DNA from: Bacillota bacterium
GTDB lineage: Bacteria > Bacillota > Bacilli > Alicyclobacillales > SLC66
DNA: 62,839 nt
Direction: 5' to 3'
Assembly: GCA_021805735.1 (NCBI GenBank)
Contig: JAJZEE010000004.1
Location: 1-62,839 of the forward strand
Numbering within the stretch: the first letter of the stretch is position 1; each line of letters starts with the position of its first letter. Both the position numbers and the translations under genes were made by a program. Of the stretch, positions 17,375 through 26,877 are shown one piece after another. Under the pieces are notes generated by a model. The model worked only from the letters and a program-made list of their open reading frames with translations, made no database searches and was not told the origin of the DNA.

Positions 17375-18349
17375 CTACTCCCAGGCCAGAACCTGCTCGA
17401 TTCGTTCCAACTCTTCAGGCGCGAACGAAAGCTTGTCCAAAATCCGCAGACTGTCGTTCAGTTGTTCCAGACTGGACACCGCGGTTAGCACCGACGTCAC
17501 TTGCGGATGCCGCAAGATCCACGCCAGAGCCATCTGAGCGAGGCTTTGACCCCTCTCTTGCGCGATTTCGTCGAGGCCCCTGATCTTCGCCAACTGGCTC
17601 TCGGACAGTACACTCTCCCGACCCTGCGCGCCAAAGCGCGATTCTGCAGGCACCCCGTTCAGGTAGCGGTTAGACAGCAATCCCTGGGCCAGCGGACTGA
17701 ACGCAATGATACCGTACTTGTGTTTGGCGGCGCTCTGAAGCAGTCCGTCTTCAATCCAGCGGTTCAGCATGTTGTACACCGGCTGATGAATGGTCATCGG
17801 GAACCATTTTTTCTTATCGCGCAGGCGGATCGTCGCATCGGTCATGTCCGCCGGATAGCTCGACACGCCCGCATACAGCACCTTCCCCTGCTGAATCAAC
17901 GTTTCCAGCGCGCCATGCGTTTCTTCGAGGGGGATGTCCGGGCACGGCCGATGATGATAGAAGATATCAAAGTAGTCAAGACCCATGCGTTTCAGACTCT
18001 GATCGCAGGAAGCGATGATGTACTTGCGACTGCCCCATTCACCGTAAGGACCCGGCCACATATAGTAGCCAGCCTTGCTTGAGATGATCAGTTCATCGCG
18101 CGGCAACTCACGCAGGATCTTACCTCCTTTGATCTCTCCGTTGCCGGGGGGCGTACCGTAGTTATTGGCAAAATCAAAATGCGTAATGCCAGCGTCAAAC
18201 GCGGCGAAAAAGCTCTCTTTCGCCTCACCCTTGCGCTCGTAACCCCCTACTGTCTGCCATCCGCCCAGTGAAATGACGGGCAGTTTGAGACCCCACTTGC
18301 CGCACGTTCTGTACTGCATGTCTTTATATCGATCCGGATTCAATGTCAT
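17375..18349 (-). CDS. Aldo/keto reductase (YghZ-like)
   Basis: 324-aa (beta/alpha)8 NADPH-dependent oxidoreductase. An N-terminal YRTCGKWGLKLPVISLGGW strand, catalytic-type DFANNYG with the conserved Tyr, DYFDIFYHHRP, and the C-terminal cofactor-binding segment HPQVTSVLTAVSSLEQL identify the family. The GPYGEWGSRKYIIASCDQSLKRM stretch matches the L-glyceraldehyde 3-phosphate reductase/voltage-gated potassium channel beta subgroup. It is separated from the acetate permease gene by a hairpin. Confidence 0.85.
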   Translation of the reverse strand: MTLNPDRYKDMQYRTCGKWGLKLPVISLGGWQTVGGYERKGEAKESFFAAFDAGITHFDFANNYGTPPGNGEIKGGKILRELPRDELIISSKAGYYMWPGPYGEWGSRKYIIASCDQSLKRMGLDYFDIFYHHRPCPDIPLEETHGALETLIQQGKVLYAGVSSYPADMTDATIRLRDKKKWFPMTIHQPVYNMLNRWIEDGLLQSAAKHKYGIIAFSPLAQGLLSNRYLNGVPAESRFGAQGRESVLSESQLAKIRGLDEIAQERGQSLAQMALAWILRHPQVTSVLTAVSSLEQLNDSLRILDKLSFAPEELERIEQVLAWE

Positions 18350-18392
18350 CGGAGCACCCCTTCATCACATGCTTCCCATGGCTCCATCATAG

Positions 18393-18427
18393 CATGAAAC
18401 GCAGGGAACGGGCCCCTGCGTTTCATG
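18393..18427. terminator. Hairpin between acetate permease and aldo/keto reductase genes
   Basis: A perfect 14-bp stem (18393-18406 with 18414-18427), 7-nt loop. It follows the permease gene on the minus strand and probably ends that transcript, though no long T-tract follows. Confidence 0.6.
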
Positions 18428-18490
18428 ATTAAACTGCGTCGCTCAACTTGCGCTGCAATTGCCAGGCTTCAAGGGGCCCGACGCTAACAG

Positions 18491-19051
18491 TTATGCACCC
18501 GGCGTCCGGAACGACTTGCCAAGCGGCATGACAATCTTGCCTGCCGTCGTATTGATCACAGTGGCAAACGATGTGTACAACGCCAACAGCCCACAAACGA
18601 GGCCTACCCAACCGCCCGCCTGCGAACTCATGACGCCAAATCCACCGAGCGCAAGCAGGAAAAAGGCGATCCACAATGTCAGGAAAACGAAAAACAGCGC
18701 CCTGTTCAAATAAAATGTGGCAAACCACAGGAATAGCGTCAAGATGCCGAAAAACAGCAGGAACCAACCAAGACCAGCCTTCGGAGCCGTATTAATGGTA
18801 TAGCACAATGCCAGCCAAAATGCGCCGTACGAAGAAAATGCGGTGGCGCCAAAGGTATTGCCTTTGCGAAACTCCCACATGCCCGCCAGAAGTTGTACGC
18901 CGCCTCCATACACGAGAGCCAGCCCGAGCACGACGCCGAGTTCACTCGCGCTCGCGACGCCTGCGTTAATCAAGCTGAGAATACAAGTCGTAATACCAAA
19001 TCCCGCCAATCCAAGTGGCCCCGGATCGGCAATCTTGATTTGATCACCCAT
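18491..19051 (-). CDS. Acetate permease, GPR1/FUN34/YaaH (SatP) family
   Basis: About 186 residues with six hydrophobic helices. The N-terminal signature ADPGPLGLAGFGITT is the family's NPxPLGLxGF motif with Asn replaced by Asp. Members import acetate/succinate with protons. The start at 19051 is favoured by the GGGGGG Shine-Dalgarno 10 nt upstream; the frame is open to 19087. It lies 125 nt downstream of acsA on the same strand, a functional pair for acetate uptake and activation. Confidence 0.85.
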   Translation of the reverse strand: MGDQIKIADPGPLGLAGFGITTCILSLINAGVASASELGVVLGLALVYGGGVQLLAGMWEFRKGNTFGATAFSSYGAFWLALCYTINTAPKAGLGWFLLFFGILTLFLWFATFYLNRALFFVFLTLWIAFFLLALGGFGVMSSQAGGWVGLVCGLLALYTSFATVINTTAGKIVMPLGKSFRTPGA

Positions 19052-19176
19052 CTGACCTGTTCCCCCCTTCAGCATTGAACCAGGCAAAATGCCCCACCTG
19101 CGACGCGCGAAGAAGCCGTTAGCCCTGATCTGCGGTTCCCACCCCCTTTACACTGATACGACTCGCGACCGCAAGT

Positions 19177-21132
19177 TCACTCGGATTCCCTGTACTGGGC
19201 TTTTAGCGACTCGACCACTGACGGATCCGCGAGCGTAGTCGTGTCTCCCAACACACGACCCTCTGCAATGTCTCGCAACAGGCGGCGCATGATCTTCCCG
19301 CTGCGCGTCTTGGGCAGTTCCGCCGTGAAAATAATCTCCTCGGGACGGGCCATGGCCCCGATGCTTTCCGCGACATGCTGCTTCAACTCGGCAACCAGAC
19401 TTTCGCCTGTCGCTATTCCTTCCTTAACTGTCACAAACGCGGTAATCGCCTGTCCTTTGATGTCGTGCGATCGACCAATAACTGCCGCTTCCGCCACCAT
19501 GTGATGCGAGACGAGCGCACTCTCCACTTCCATGGTGCCGATGCGGTGGCCCGATACATTGATGACATCGTCAATCCGGCCCAAAATCCACACATAGCCG
19601 TCCGCATCCTTGTGCGCCCCGTCGCCGGGCAGATAAATGCCGTCAAACTTCCCGTAATAGGTCTTGCGAAACCGCTCGTCATCGCCCCAAATCGTGCGCA
19701 ACATCGACGGCCAGGGCTTGCGGATCACCAGATAGCCGCCATTGCCCGGCGCAACCGACTGTCCGTTTTCGTCCACAACATCTGCGTCAATCCCTGGCAC
19801 GGGTCTTGTCGCAGACCCTGGTTTCGTTGCCGTCAGGCCCGGCAGCGGCGCGATCATCGCCGCGCCTGTCTCTGTCTGCCACCATGTGTCGACGATGGGA
19901 CATCGCCCGTGCCCAATGTGCTCGTGATACCACATCCACGCTTCGGGGTTGATGGGTTCCCCCACCGTTCCGAGCAGTCGCAGCGAACTTAGATTGTGCG
20001 CCTTTGGATACTGCGCGCCCCACTTCATGAATGTTCGGATGGATGTCGGAGCGGTGTACAGAATACTTACTCCATACTTCTCCACGATGTCCCAGAAACG
20101 GTCGCGGCCCGGAAAATCCGGAGATCCTTCATACATGACGACGGTGGCGCCCGCCGACAGCGGGCCGTATACAATGTACGTGTGACCTGTTACCCATCCA
20201 ATATCGGCGGTGCAAAAAAAGACATCGTCGTCTTTCATATCAAAAACACTGCGCACCGACGTATTGGCCACCGTCAGATAGCCGCCGGTCGTATGCACAA
20301 TCCCTTTGGGTTTGCCGGTCGTTCCGGATGTATAGAGCAGAAAGAGTATGTCCTCAGCATCCATTTCTGCGGCCGGGAACGGTGCGCTGGGGGCTTTCGC
20401 CATCGCTTCGTGCCAATACACATCGCGACCCGCCTGCATGGTGACGCCTGCTTTCTCGCCCACCCTTTGAACGACAACCACCGTTTCCGTCGGTGTATCG
20501 ACGACCGCTTCATCGGCGTTAGCCTTAAGCGGAATGAGAGCGCCCCGACGCCATCCGGCGTCGGCTGTAATCAGAAGTTTCGCGTCAGCGTCGATGATCC
20601 GTTCACGCAGCGCTTTGGATGAAAAACCGCCAAATACGACCGAGTGAATGGCGCCAATTTTTGCGCAGGCCAACAGTGAAATGGGCAGTTCAGGGATCAT
20701 CGGCAGATAGATGGTCACCCGATCCCCTCTCTGTACCCCCAGGCTCTGCAGCATATGAGCCGCCCTGTCCACCTCGCGGCCCAGCATATCGTAGGTGAAC
20801 ACACGGCTGTCGCCCGGTTCCCCCTCCCACATGATAGCCGCCTTGTTCTTGCGCGGTCCCTGACGATGACGGTCTACACAATTATACGTTACGTTCAGTT
20901 TGCCCCCTTCAAACCACTTGGCGTGAGGCGGCTCCCAACTGAGAACGTTTTCAAAGGGCGTAAACCAACTCAGGTGCTGAGCCTGCTCGGACCAAAATCC
21001 TTCGGGATCTTGCTGCGCGCGATCATAGACGGAATCGTCATTGAAATTAGCGTCTTTGCGGAAGGATTCGGAAGGAGGAAACAGTCTCGTTTCGTGAAGC
21101 AGGTTGGCCAGACGGCTGTCGTCATTCGGCAT
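19177..21132 (-). CDS. acsA: Acetyl-CoA synthetase
   Basis: 651 aa, the usual length. It activates acetate with ATP and CoA via acetyl-AMP. Visible motifs: the N-terminal ACAS_N region with YNCVDRH, the P-loop [47 protein letters not shown] (hinge and adenylate binding) and the C-terminal [11 protein letters not shown] lysine that is acetylated to control activity in this family. GAGAGGGG precedes the ATG. Paired with the downstream acetate permease. Confidence 0.95.
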   Translation of the reverse strand: MPNDDSRLANLLHETRLFPPSESFRKDANFNDDSVYDRAQQDPEGFWSEQAQHLSWFTPFENVLSWEPPHAKWFEGGKLNVTYNCVDRHRQGPRKNKAAIMWEGEPGDSRVFTYDMLGREVDRAAHMLQSLGVQRGDRVTIYLPMIPELPISLLACAKIGAIHSVVFGGFSSKALRERIIDADAKLLITADAGWRRGALIPLKANADEAVVDTPTETVVVVQRVGEKAGVTMQAGRDVYWHEAMAKAPSAPFPAAEMDAEDILFLLYTSGTTGKPKGIVHTTGGYLTVANTSVRSVFDMKDDDVFFCTADIGWVTGHTYIVYGPLSAGATVVMYEGSPDFPGRDRFWDIVEKYGVSILYTAPTSIRTFMKWGAQYPKAHNLSSLRLLGTVGEPINPEAWMWYHEHIGHGRCPIVDTWWQTETGAAMIAPLPGLTATKPGSATRPVPGIDADVVDENGQSVAPGNGGYLVIRKPWPSMLRTIWGDDERFRKTYYGKFDGIYLPGDGAHKDADGYVWILGRIDDVINVSGHRIGTMEVESALVSHHMVAEAAVIGRSHDIKGQAITAFVTVKEGIATGESLVAELKQHVAESIGAMARPEEIIFTAELPKTRSGKIMRRLLRDIAEGRVLGDTTTLADPSVVESLKAQYRESE

Positions 21133-21209
21133 GGCAGGTACCCCTCTCAGATTAAATCGCCAACTATTTTGTTACATTTTATCTCAATATATATATATCA
21201 GCAACACGC

Positions 21210-21307
21210 ATTATATACGAGCTTCTTCAATGTCTTTATTTCCGAAGGAGAGGAAAATTGTCGCGTCAGCGGTCGGCATGCACTGTTACAAATGTTACAT
21301 GAACATT
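21210..21307. promoter_or_regulatory. Divergent promoter region of acsA and SGNH genes
   Basis: AT-rich in contrast to flanks. On the minus strand TATAAT (21210-21215) is a candidate -10 for acsA, with a weak -35. A dyad AATGTT-ACATG-AACATT (21291-21307) lies between the two genes among TGTTACAAAT-like repeats and may be an operator. Neither assignment is firm. Confidence 0.4.
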
Positions 21308-21372
21308 ACAAATAGATATCGCCCGCCATTCCGAGAGAAAGCTGCGAGATAATAGGGAAAAAGGAAAAGGGG

Positions 21373-22173
21373 ATGTCCGCAATCAGACGACGCACTAGCC
21401 TCATCACACTCTTCATCGCGGCTGCCATGCTCGCGGGAATCTACGGAGCGCGCGAGGCGGCGATCAACCACGCGCAAAGCGCCCAACCAACCTCGGCCGC
21501 CAGGATTGCCGCGCCAGCGGCGCCAGAGCGCGTGATGACCATCGGAGGCTCCATCGCAAAAGGCTGGATGGACACAGGGTGGCAAAACTGGCGAAAAGGT
21601 TGGCATGGGGGCTATCTGTTACGGGCCTTCACATCGTTGTCACAGACCACAAAAACCCGTTATACGATCTATGACCGTACGATCGTCGGAGCGAACGCGC
21701 GCCAACTGGCCACCATGTACGCGGGTCGTTATCCGCACTGGCTAAAATCCATTCGCCCGCAGATCGTGGTGATCTCCTGGGGTGGGTTGAACGATGCGCT
21801 GCCAAAGACCCCGATCGGCATCTACCGCGAGGACATTCTGAGCGAGATTCGCCAGGCGCTCGCCGCCCACGCGGTCGTGCTCATCGTGACGCCGCCCATT
21901 ACCGAAGCCGCCCTGACCATATACCGGACTGCCGTGCCGTTTTATCTCAATAACGAACTGAGCGTAGCTCGCTCGGTTCACAGCCCGAATGTCTACACAT
22001 TTGATGTGTTCAATCAAATGAAAGCCTATCTGGCGGCGCATCATTTGACCTATCGTCCATTCATGGCCAATGCGTGGCATCCGAACGCTCGCGGCCATCA
22101 ACTCGCCGGCAAACTCCTGTTTCAGGACCTTTCCAAACGCTTCGGATCGCAACCGATCCGCTTCGTTCGGTAA
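21373..22173 (+). CDS. Secreted/membrane-anchored SGNH hydrolase (copy 1)
   Basis: 266 aa. After a basic start, a hydrophobic N-terminal segment (about 10-25) exports or anchors it. SGNH blocks: MTIGGSIAKGW carries the nucleophile Ser (GGS replaces the usual GDS), WGGLNDAL is block III with Asn, and WHPNARGHQLAG holds the catalytic His with the expected upstream Asn/Asp. Probably an esterase acting on the cell wall or an exopolysaccharide. The next gene is a close paralogue, so this is a tandem duplication. Confidence 0.78.
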   Translation: MSAIRRRTSLITLFIAAAMLAGIYGAREAAINHAQSAQPTSAARIAAPAAPERVMTIGGSIAKGWMDTGWQNWRKGWHGGYLLRAFTSLSQTTKTRYTIYDRTIVGANARQLATMYAGRYPHWLKSIRPQIVVISWGGLNDALPKTPIGIYREDILSEIRQALAAHAVVLIVTPPITEAALTIYRTAVPFYLNNELSVARSVHSPNVYTFDVFNQMKAYLAAHHLTYRPFMANAWHPNARGHQLAGKLLFQDLSKRFGSQPIRFVR

Positions 22174-22203
22174 CAGAGCCTGCCCCGCGTTAAGACGAAA
22201 CGA

Positions 22204-23079
22204 ATGTTTGTCGAGTATGGTTCCCTTAGCGCTACTAACATGAGCGGGGGGATCAGTATTGAATTCGCGGTGGAACATGCATTGAGACGCAGTCGCTATT
22301 CCCTCATCCTGGGTGGTCTGGCCCTTGTCGGAATCGTTGCCACCAGCGGCGTTCGACCCGCGGTTTATGGCCGCCCGTCTCCCAAAGATCCGGGCGCGCC
22401 AACGACATCCCGTTTTGCGTCTCGCCTTCCCCTCCAGCGAAGCGCGCAAAACGCGCAAAAACCGATTACCGTGATGACGATTGGCGGTTCCGTCGCTCAT
22501 GGATGGGTTGACACAAAGCAGGGCGGAGGATATCTGGTGCGGGCTTTTCGGTCACTATCCGCCAGCACGGACGTCAAATACCAGATCGTGGACCGAACGG
22601 TCATCGGCTCAAACGCCGTTCAAATCGCCACACAGTATCCGACGTGGCTAAAAACCGTTCGGCCCCAAGTGGTGGTGATCTCCTGGGGCGGGCTCAACGA
22701 CGCATGGCCGCGAACTCCTTTTTCACGATACGAAGCGGAAGTCAACAGGGAGATTCACCTGGCGTTGGCGGTCAAGGCATCCGTTTTCATCGTGACGCCT
22801 CCTGTAACTCGCGCCTCCTACACCAAGTACCGAGTGGCGGAGCCGCTGTATCTGGATCGTGAGATGAATGTCGCTCTGAGTTTCCACAATCCGAACGTCC
22901 ACGTCTTTGATGTCTTTGACCAAATGAAGACGTACCTGAAAGAGCATCATCAGACTTATGTTCCTTATATGGCCGACGGGTGGCACCCGAACAGCCGCGG
23001 CCACATTCTGGCGGGTCGCATTCTGTATCACGACATGCGCGCGGCCTTTGGCCGCTCGCCCATTCGATTGGAGGCCTAA
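22204..23079 (+). CDS. Secreted/membrane-anchored SGNH hydrolase (copy 2)
   Basis: Paralogue of the preceding gene: MTIGGSVAHGWVD, ISWGGLNDAWP and WHPNSRGHILAG align block for block. A hydrophobic segment (SLILGGLALVGIVA) lies near residue 35, so either the listed ATG gives a long cytoplasmic tail or a later unusual start is used (a GGGGGG sequence lies at about 22244-22249). It ends one base before the ATG of the next gene, indicating one transcript for three genes. Confidence 0.75.
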   Translation: MFVEYGSLSATNMSGGISIEFAVEHALRRSRYSLILGGLALVGIVATSGVRPAVYGRPSPKDPGAPTTSRFASRLPLQRSAQNAQKPITVMTIGGSVAHGWVDTKQGGGYLVRAFRSLSASTDVKYQIVDRTVIGSNAVQIATQYPTWLKTVRPQVVVISWGGLNDAWPRTPFSRYEAEVNREIHLALAVKASVFIVTPPVTRASYTKYRVAEPLYLDREMNVALSFHNPNVHVFDVFDQMKTYLKEHHQTYVPYMADGWHPNSRGHILAGRILYHDMRAAFGRSPIRLEA

Positions 23080-23080
23080 G

Positions 23081-24682
23081 ATGAGAAACGCCGTGATGAA
23101 GGCCCTGGCGGCGCTCACAGCGACCAGTGCTCTCGTATCGTCGCAATCGCTCGCTCCCGGCGCTCCCCCTGTATCCACCGCGTATATGATTCAGAAACTG
23201 GCGACTCTGTTGCCAAGTTCCCCGCCGAGCGCCCTTCGACCTGATCCCTACTGGGATGTCCAGGAAGCAGGACCAACTCTGTGGAATGACATCGCTTTCA
23301 TGCAAGACAACGGCTGGCTTGCCAATATTCCAGCTTCAGGAACCTATACCTTTGGCACAACAAGACCTTTTAGCCGTCGCGAAGCGGCCGTTCTGGTCTC
23401 GCGCATGTTCGGTCTGGCCGGGTCCGCGCAGGCGTATGGACTCCTCGACAAGGTCGGCGCCTTTCGCGGAGTGAGTCAGAATGGCAGTGGCTTCACCGCG
23501 AACGGAGCCGCCCGGTTTGTCCACAACGTCGACCTGTATGCAAAACGGCACAGTTGGCATGTCGTCCTCTCTGCACAGGGCAAGACGGATCTGAAAAATC
23601 CACCACTCACGACGCAGGCGGGCATGGCGGCGGGACTTCTCGACACGTTTTCCCGCTTGCCGGTATGGCCAAAGTCTCTGTCCATGAACGCCCCGTTCTC
23701 CGCGCGCTCATGGATTCCTCCCTCGCCGCAGGCGTGGATCGGCCTGCGCGCCGTCTTTCCAGGACAGCCGAGCCATCGCTACGCGGCGCTTCTCGGTATT
23801 TCCGCACCACGTCCAAACGCCCCCGCAACGGCAGGCCAAGCAGCCCAGTGGATCGCGAGTTGGGCTGTGATCGCGCGCAAAATCAATTTGCAAACGAGCG
23901 TGTCCCAAAATCCCTTTGAGTGGGCGAAAACATTCTCCCTCTTTCACGGAACGAACGTGCAGTCGCCGGCGACCGTCCTGACGACGGCGGACGCCCAGCG
24001 CATTTTGTCCAATCTTGTCGACAGCGCGCGCGGTTTTCGCATATTGGACGCGAATCGGATCGCCTTTCTGGCTCCCATCGTGACGCTGGGAAAACCAGGC
24101 GCCGTGCCGAATTCCCTGTACTCGACGGCGGTCGCGGTGCTCAGACAACTGCAGGCGCATACGGGGCGCACGTATACGTGGAGCGACTGGCCGGGGCTCT
24201 ACAAAGACGCGGTCGAAATCCAGAACAGCACGCAGGTGACCCTGACGCCGAACGGCGCCCTCTACTCCAGGCAAACGGGCAACCGCTATGGCGTGGGAAG
24301 CAATTTTCAGTGGGTTTCCAGCGCAGGCGTCGTCACCGGGGAATGGAACCAGTCCATGACCGCCATTAACTCTGGCAATCCTCATGCTGCGTTTGGCCTG
24401 CACTATCCCGTCGCGATTAATTCCCACACCTTTTACGATGGCGCCGCGGCGATCAGCGGAGCCAAACCGCAGATTCCCGGCGCACAAATCCTCAACTACA
24501 CCTCGGATCCGTTCTCCAGCGCCACAAGTCCCTATTTTGGCGTCCTCTTGCGCGGCCCCAACTACCAAGTTCTCTATAAGAGGGGCACGATTCTGAATGT
24601 CTCGTACGGCCCCAGCTTCATATCCAAATCCATTTCGCTTCGCACCGATTATCCCGCATGGGCGGCCAATCAGTTGGGCTGA
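23081..24682 (+). CDS. Exported protein with SLH-like N-terminal region
   Basis: 533 aa starting at ATG 23081, directly after the SGNH stop. It begins with an Ala-rich signal-like segment. Residues about 55-105 (YWDVQEAGPTLWNDIAFM ... FGTTRPFSRREAAVLVSRMF) resemble one S-layer homology motif, used for attachment to pyruvylated wall polymers. The rest is not recognised. The operon with two SGNH esterases suggests a role in wall polysaccharide modification or display. Confidence 0.6.
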   Translation: MRNAVMKALAALTATSALVSSQSLAPGAPPVSTAYMIQKLATLLPSSPPSALRPDPYWDVQEAGPTLWNDIAFMQDNGWLANIPASGTYTFGTTRPFSRREAAVLVSRMFGLAGSAQAYGLLDKVGAFRGVSQNGSGFTANGAARFVHNVDLYAKRHSWHVVLSAQGKTDLKNPPLTTQAGMAAGLLDTFSRLPVWPKSLSMNAPFSARSWIPPSPQAWIGLRAVFPGQPSHRYAALLGISAPRPNAPATAGQAAQWIASWAVIARKINLQTSVSQNPFEWAKTFSLFHGTNVQSPATVLTTADAQRILSNLVDSARGFRILDANRIAFLAPIVTLGKPGAVPNSLYSTAVAVLRQLQAHTGRTYTWSDWPGLYKDAVEIQNSTQVTLTPNGALYSRQTGNRYGVGSNFQWVSSAGVVTGEWNQSMTAINSGNPHAAFGLHYPVAINSHTFYDGAAAISGAKPQIPGAQILNYTSDPFSSATSPYFGVLLRGPNYQVLYKRGTILNVSYGPSFISKSISLRTDYPAWAANQLG

Positions 24683-24722
24683 CCAGCAGCTCCCCTGCGG
24701 CCCGCCTTGGCTGGCCTGCAAC

Positions 24723-26306
24723 TTATCGGCCGGCCTGCGCAGCATCCGCCAGCGCATCCGCTTCCGCGCGCAAAGCCAGATCCGCGCGCACGGCCTGGTT
24801 GCAGGCAGACATAAAGGCGCGCGACACTGCGATGATGATATCTCGGTCAATGCCGATGCCGCGGTACTTCTCCCCGTCGACAGACACAGTGACAATGGCC
24901 TCCCCGCTCGCCGTCTCACCCGAAGAGATCGAGTGCAGTTCCAGATCCTCAAATTCGACCGGGAGCGGCACAGCCTGTTTGAGACAATGGATAATCGCCT
25001 CTACGGGTCCAGCACCGGTTCCTGATAGAGTTTCTTCTCGTCCGCTCTCGTTGTGGCGCACCTTGACCGACGCCATCCTGTCCATCTGGTTGCTGGTGAA
25101 CACCTGAATGTCGACCAGGGAATACGGGTCAATGTGCATATCCACCGTTTCGCCTACCAGCGCGATGATGTCGTCGTCAGACACCCGCTTGTTCGCGTCC
25201 GCCAATTCTTTGAACCGGGTAAACATGTCATCCAGTTGTGTGTCAGTCACATGCACATCGAATTCGCCGATGCGATTTTTTAGCGCGTGCCGGCCAGAAT
25301 GCTTGCCTAGGATGATCATGTTGCGCGGCACCCCCAATCGTTCGGGGTCCATGATCTCGTATGTGGCGCGGTTTTTCAGCAGTCCGTCCTGATGGATGCC
25401 CGCTTCATGCTGAAACGCGTTGCGGCCCACAATCGCTTTGTTGTACGCGATCGGAAAATTCATCAGTCGGCTGACCACCCGTGATGTCTCGTAAATTTCC
25501 TCCAAATGTACACCGGTTCCCATCGCCAATGTGTTTTTTCGCGTGTCAAGAGCCATCACGAGTTCTTCGAGGGCGCAATTGCCAGCCCGTTCCCCCACGC
25601 CATTGATCGTGACTTCAACCTGACTGGCTCCCGCCTGAATCGCGGCCAGGCTGTTTGCCACGGCAAGACCGAGATCATTGTGACAGTGTGCGCTGTACTC
25701 CGCCCGATCACCCCCGCGCGCCTGCGCGCGAACGGTGGCAAACATGCGGCCATATTCTTCGGGCAGCGCATAACCCACCGTGTCCGGGATGTTGATGATG
25801 GAGGCGCCTTCCGCAATCGCCGCCTCAACCATTTGCACCAAAAACTCCATCCCTGTGCGCGTGGCGTCCATAGGCGAAAACTCGATACGATCCACAAATT
25901 GCCGGCCATAGGCAATCATCTCGCGTGCGAGTTCGAGCACCTGGTCCCGCGACTTTTTCAGTTGAAAGTCCAAATGAATTTGCGAAGACGAAATAAACAG
26001 ATGCAGTCTGCGGTGTTCCGCCTCACTGGTAGCGGCCACAGCCGCGTCGATGTCCTCGCGGATGGCGCGGGCAAATCCGCAGATCTCCACGCCATGAACG
26101 GTCCGCGCAATCTGCTGCACGGCAGCGAAGTCCCCTGGGCTGGAGGCGGGGAAACCCGGTTCGATGACGTCAACGCCCAGCGCCGCAAGACGGTGCGCGA
26201 CACGAATCTTCTCGGTCGGGAACAGGGAAGCGCCCGGCGACTGTTCGCCATCGCGCAGCGTCGTGTCAAAAATGCTGATTCTCCTGTGGTTCGATGTGCT
26301 TTGCAT
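24723..26306 (-). CDS. leuA: 2-Isopropylmalate synthase
   Basis: First committed enzyme of leucine synthesis: condenses acetyl-CoA with 2-oxoisovalerate. 527 aa from ATG 26306, chosen for GGAGG 8 nt upstream; the frame runs on into the leader. The catalytic DTTLRDGEQSPGASL, the metal-binding HCHNDLGLAVANSLAA, NGVGERAGN and the C-terminal leucine-binding regulatory domain (with GTGAGPVEA) are present. Other leu genes are not in the window. Control by the T-box leader and by leucine feedback is expected. Confidence 0.95.
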   Translation of the reverse strand: MQSTSNHRRISIFDTTLRDGEQSPGASLFPTEKIRVAHRLAALGVDVIEPGFPASSPGDFAAVQQIARTVHGVEICGFARAIREDIDAAVAATSEAEHRRLHLFISSSQIHLDFQLKKSRDQVLELAREMIAYGRQFVDRIEFSPMDATRTGMEFLVQMVEAAIAEGASIINIPDTVGYALPEEYGRMFATVRAQARGGDRAEYSAHCHNDLGLAVANSLAAIQAGASQVEVTINGVGERAGNCALEELVMALDTRKNTLAMGTGVHLEEIYETSRVVSRLMNFPIAYNKAIVGRNAFQHEAGIHQDGLLKNRATYEIMDPERLGVPRNMIILGKHSGRHALKNRIGEFDVHVTDTQLDDMFTRFKELADANKRVSDDDIIALVGETVDMHIDPYSLVDIQVFTSNQMDRMASVKVRHNESGREETLSGTGAGPVEAIIHCLKQAVPLPVEFEDLELHSISSGETASGEAIVTVSVDGEKYRGIGIDRDIIIAVSRAFMSACNQAVRADLALRAEADALADAAQAGR

Positions 26307-26448
26307 GCGGGTTCCTCCACTCTTTTTTATCTCTCTTTGACTCGGTGCTCTGTGCGCCGCGCTGCTGCACCGCCGTGCCATGCAGCGAAAGACAGGACTA
26401 GCGTGTTGCCTTTCAAGACCCCGAGCGCCTGTCCGCAAAATAAAAATA

Positions 26449-26770
26449 GCCATCGTCTCTTTCAAGAGACGATGGCCAGCATCGCGGTACCACTCTTGTT
26501 GATCCGAGCCATGCCCGAATCCACTCAGTCGCAGTCAGGGGTTTTCCCATGCGCACGCCTTATAACGGAGGCTCCCGTCAAGACGTAGGGCGCCCTCGCG
26601 CCTTTCGCCCTGCCGCTCCCGGACGAGTTCGGACTCCCACGGGCTGCATTGCACCACTCTGCAGCTCTCTGAACGCATGGGTTCTGTCCTACTGCTTCCG
26701 TTCTGCGCGTTCTCCAACACCCAGTGACAACTTCTCACGCGCCGATATGGCTCCGATGGGTATTTTGGAA
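26449..26770 (-). ncRNA. T-box leader (leucine-type) before leuA
   Basis: On the minus strand, the T-box sequence AGAGTGGTACCGCG (26483-26496) pairs with uncharged tRNA acceptor ends. It is followed by a terminator (stem 26449-26461 with 26464-26476) and a run ATTTTTATTTT. The triplet CTC at 26625-26627, in the context GAACTCGTCC, is a good candidate leucine specifier. The leader is about 320 nt, normal for T-boxes. Low charged tRNA-Leu should favour the antiterminator and leuA expression. Confidence 0.9.
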
Positions 26771-26799
26771 ATTGTATCACCACTTCTGAGCCGCGTCAA
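26771..26799 (-). promoter_or_regulatory. Promoter of the leuA T-box transcript
   Basis: Minus strand -35 TTGACG (26794-26799), 17-bp spacer, -10 TACAAT (26771-26776), just upstream of the leader. Confidence 0.75.
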
Positions 26800-26877
26800 C
26801 CACATTTGACCCGTTGATCCGTTTGAATCCGTCTCCGTTTGCCTGCCCATTCGCGGCCCCGTGGCCTTGACCAGACG

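Noticed and set aside
22958-23080. Upstream extension of the SLH-like gene frame
   Set aside because: Overlaps the SGNH coding sequence; ATG 23081 begins a signal-like segment and is the sensible start.
23708-24952. Long minus-strand open frame (414 codons)
   Set aside because: Antisense to the SLH-like exported protein and leuA end; Arg-rich composition typical of a shadow frame in GC-rich DNA, no motif.
25506-26588. Plus-strand open frame of 360 codons opposite leuA and its leader
   Set aside because: It runs through the T-box and terminator and has no recognisable domain.
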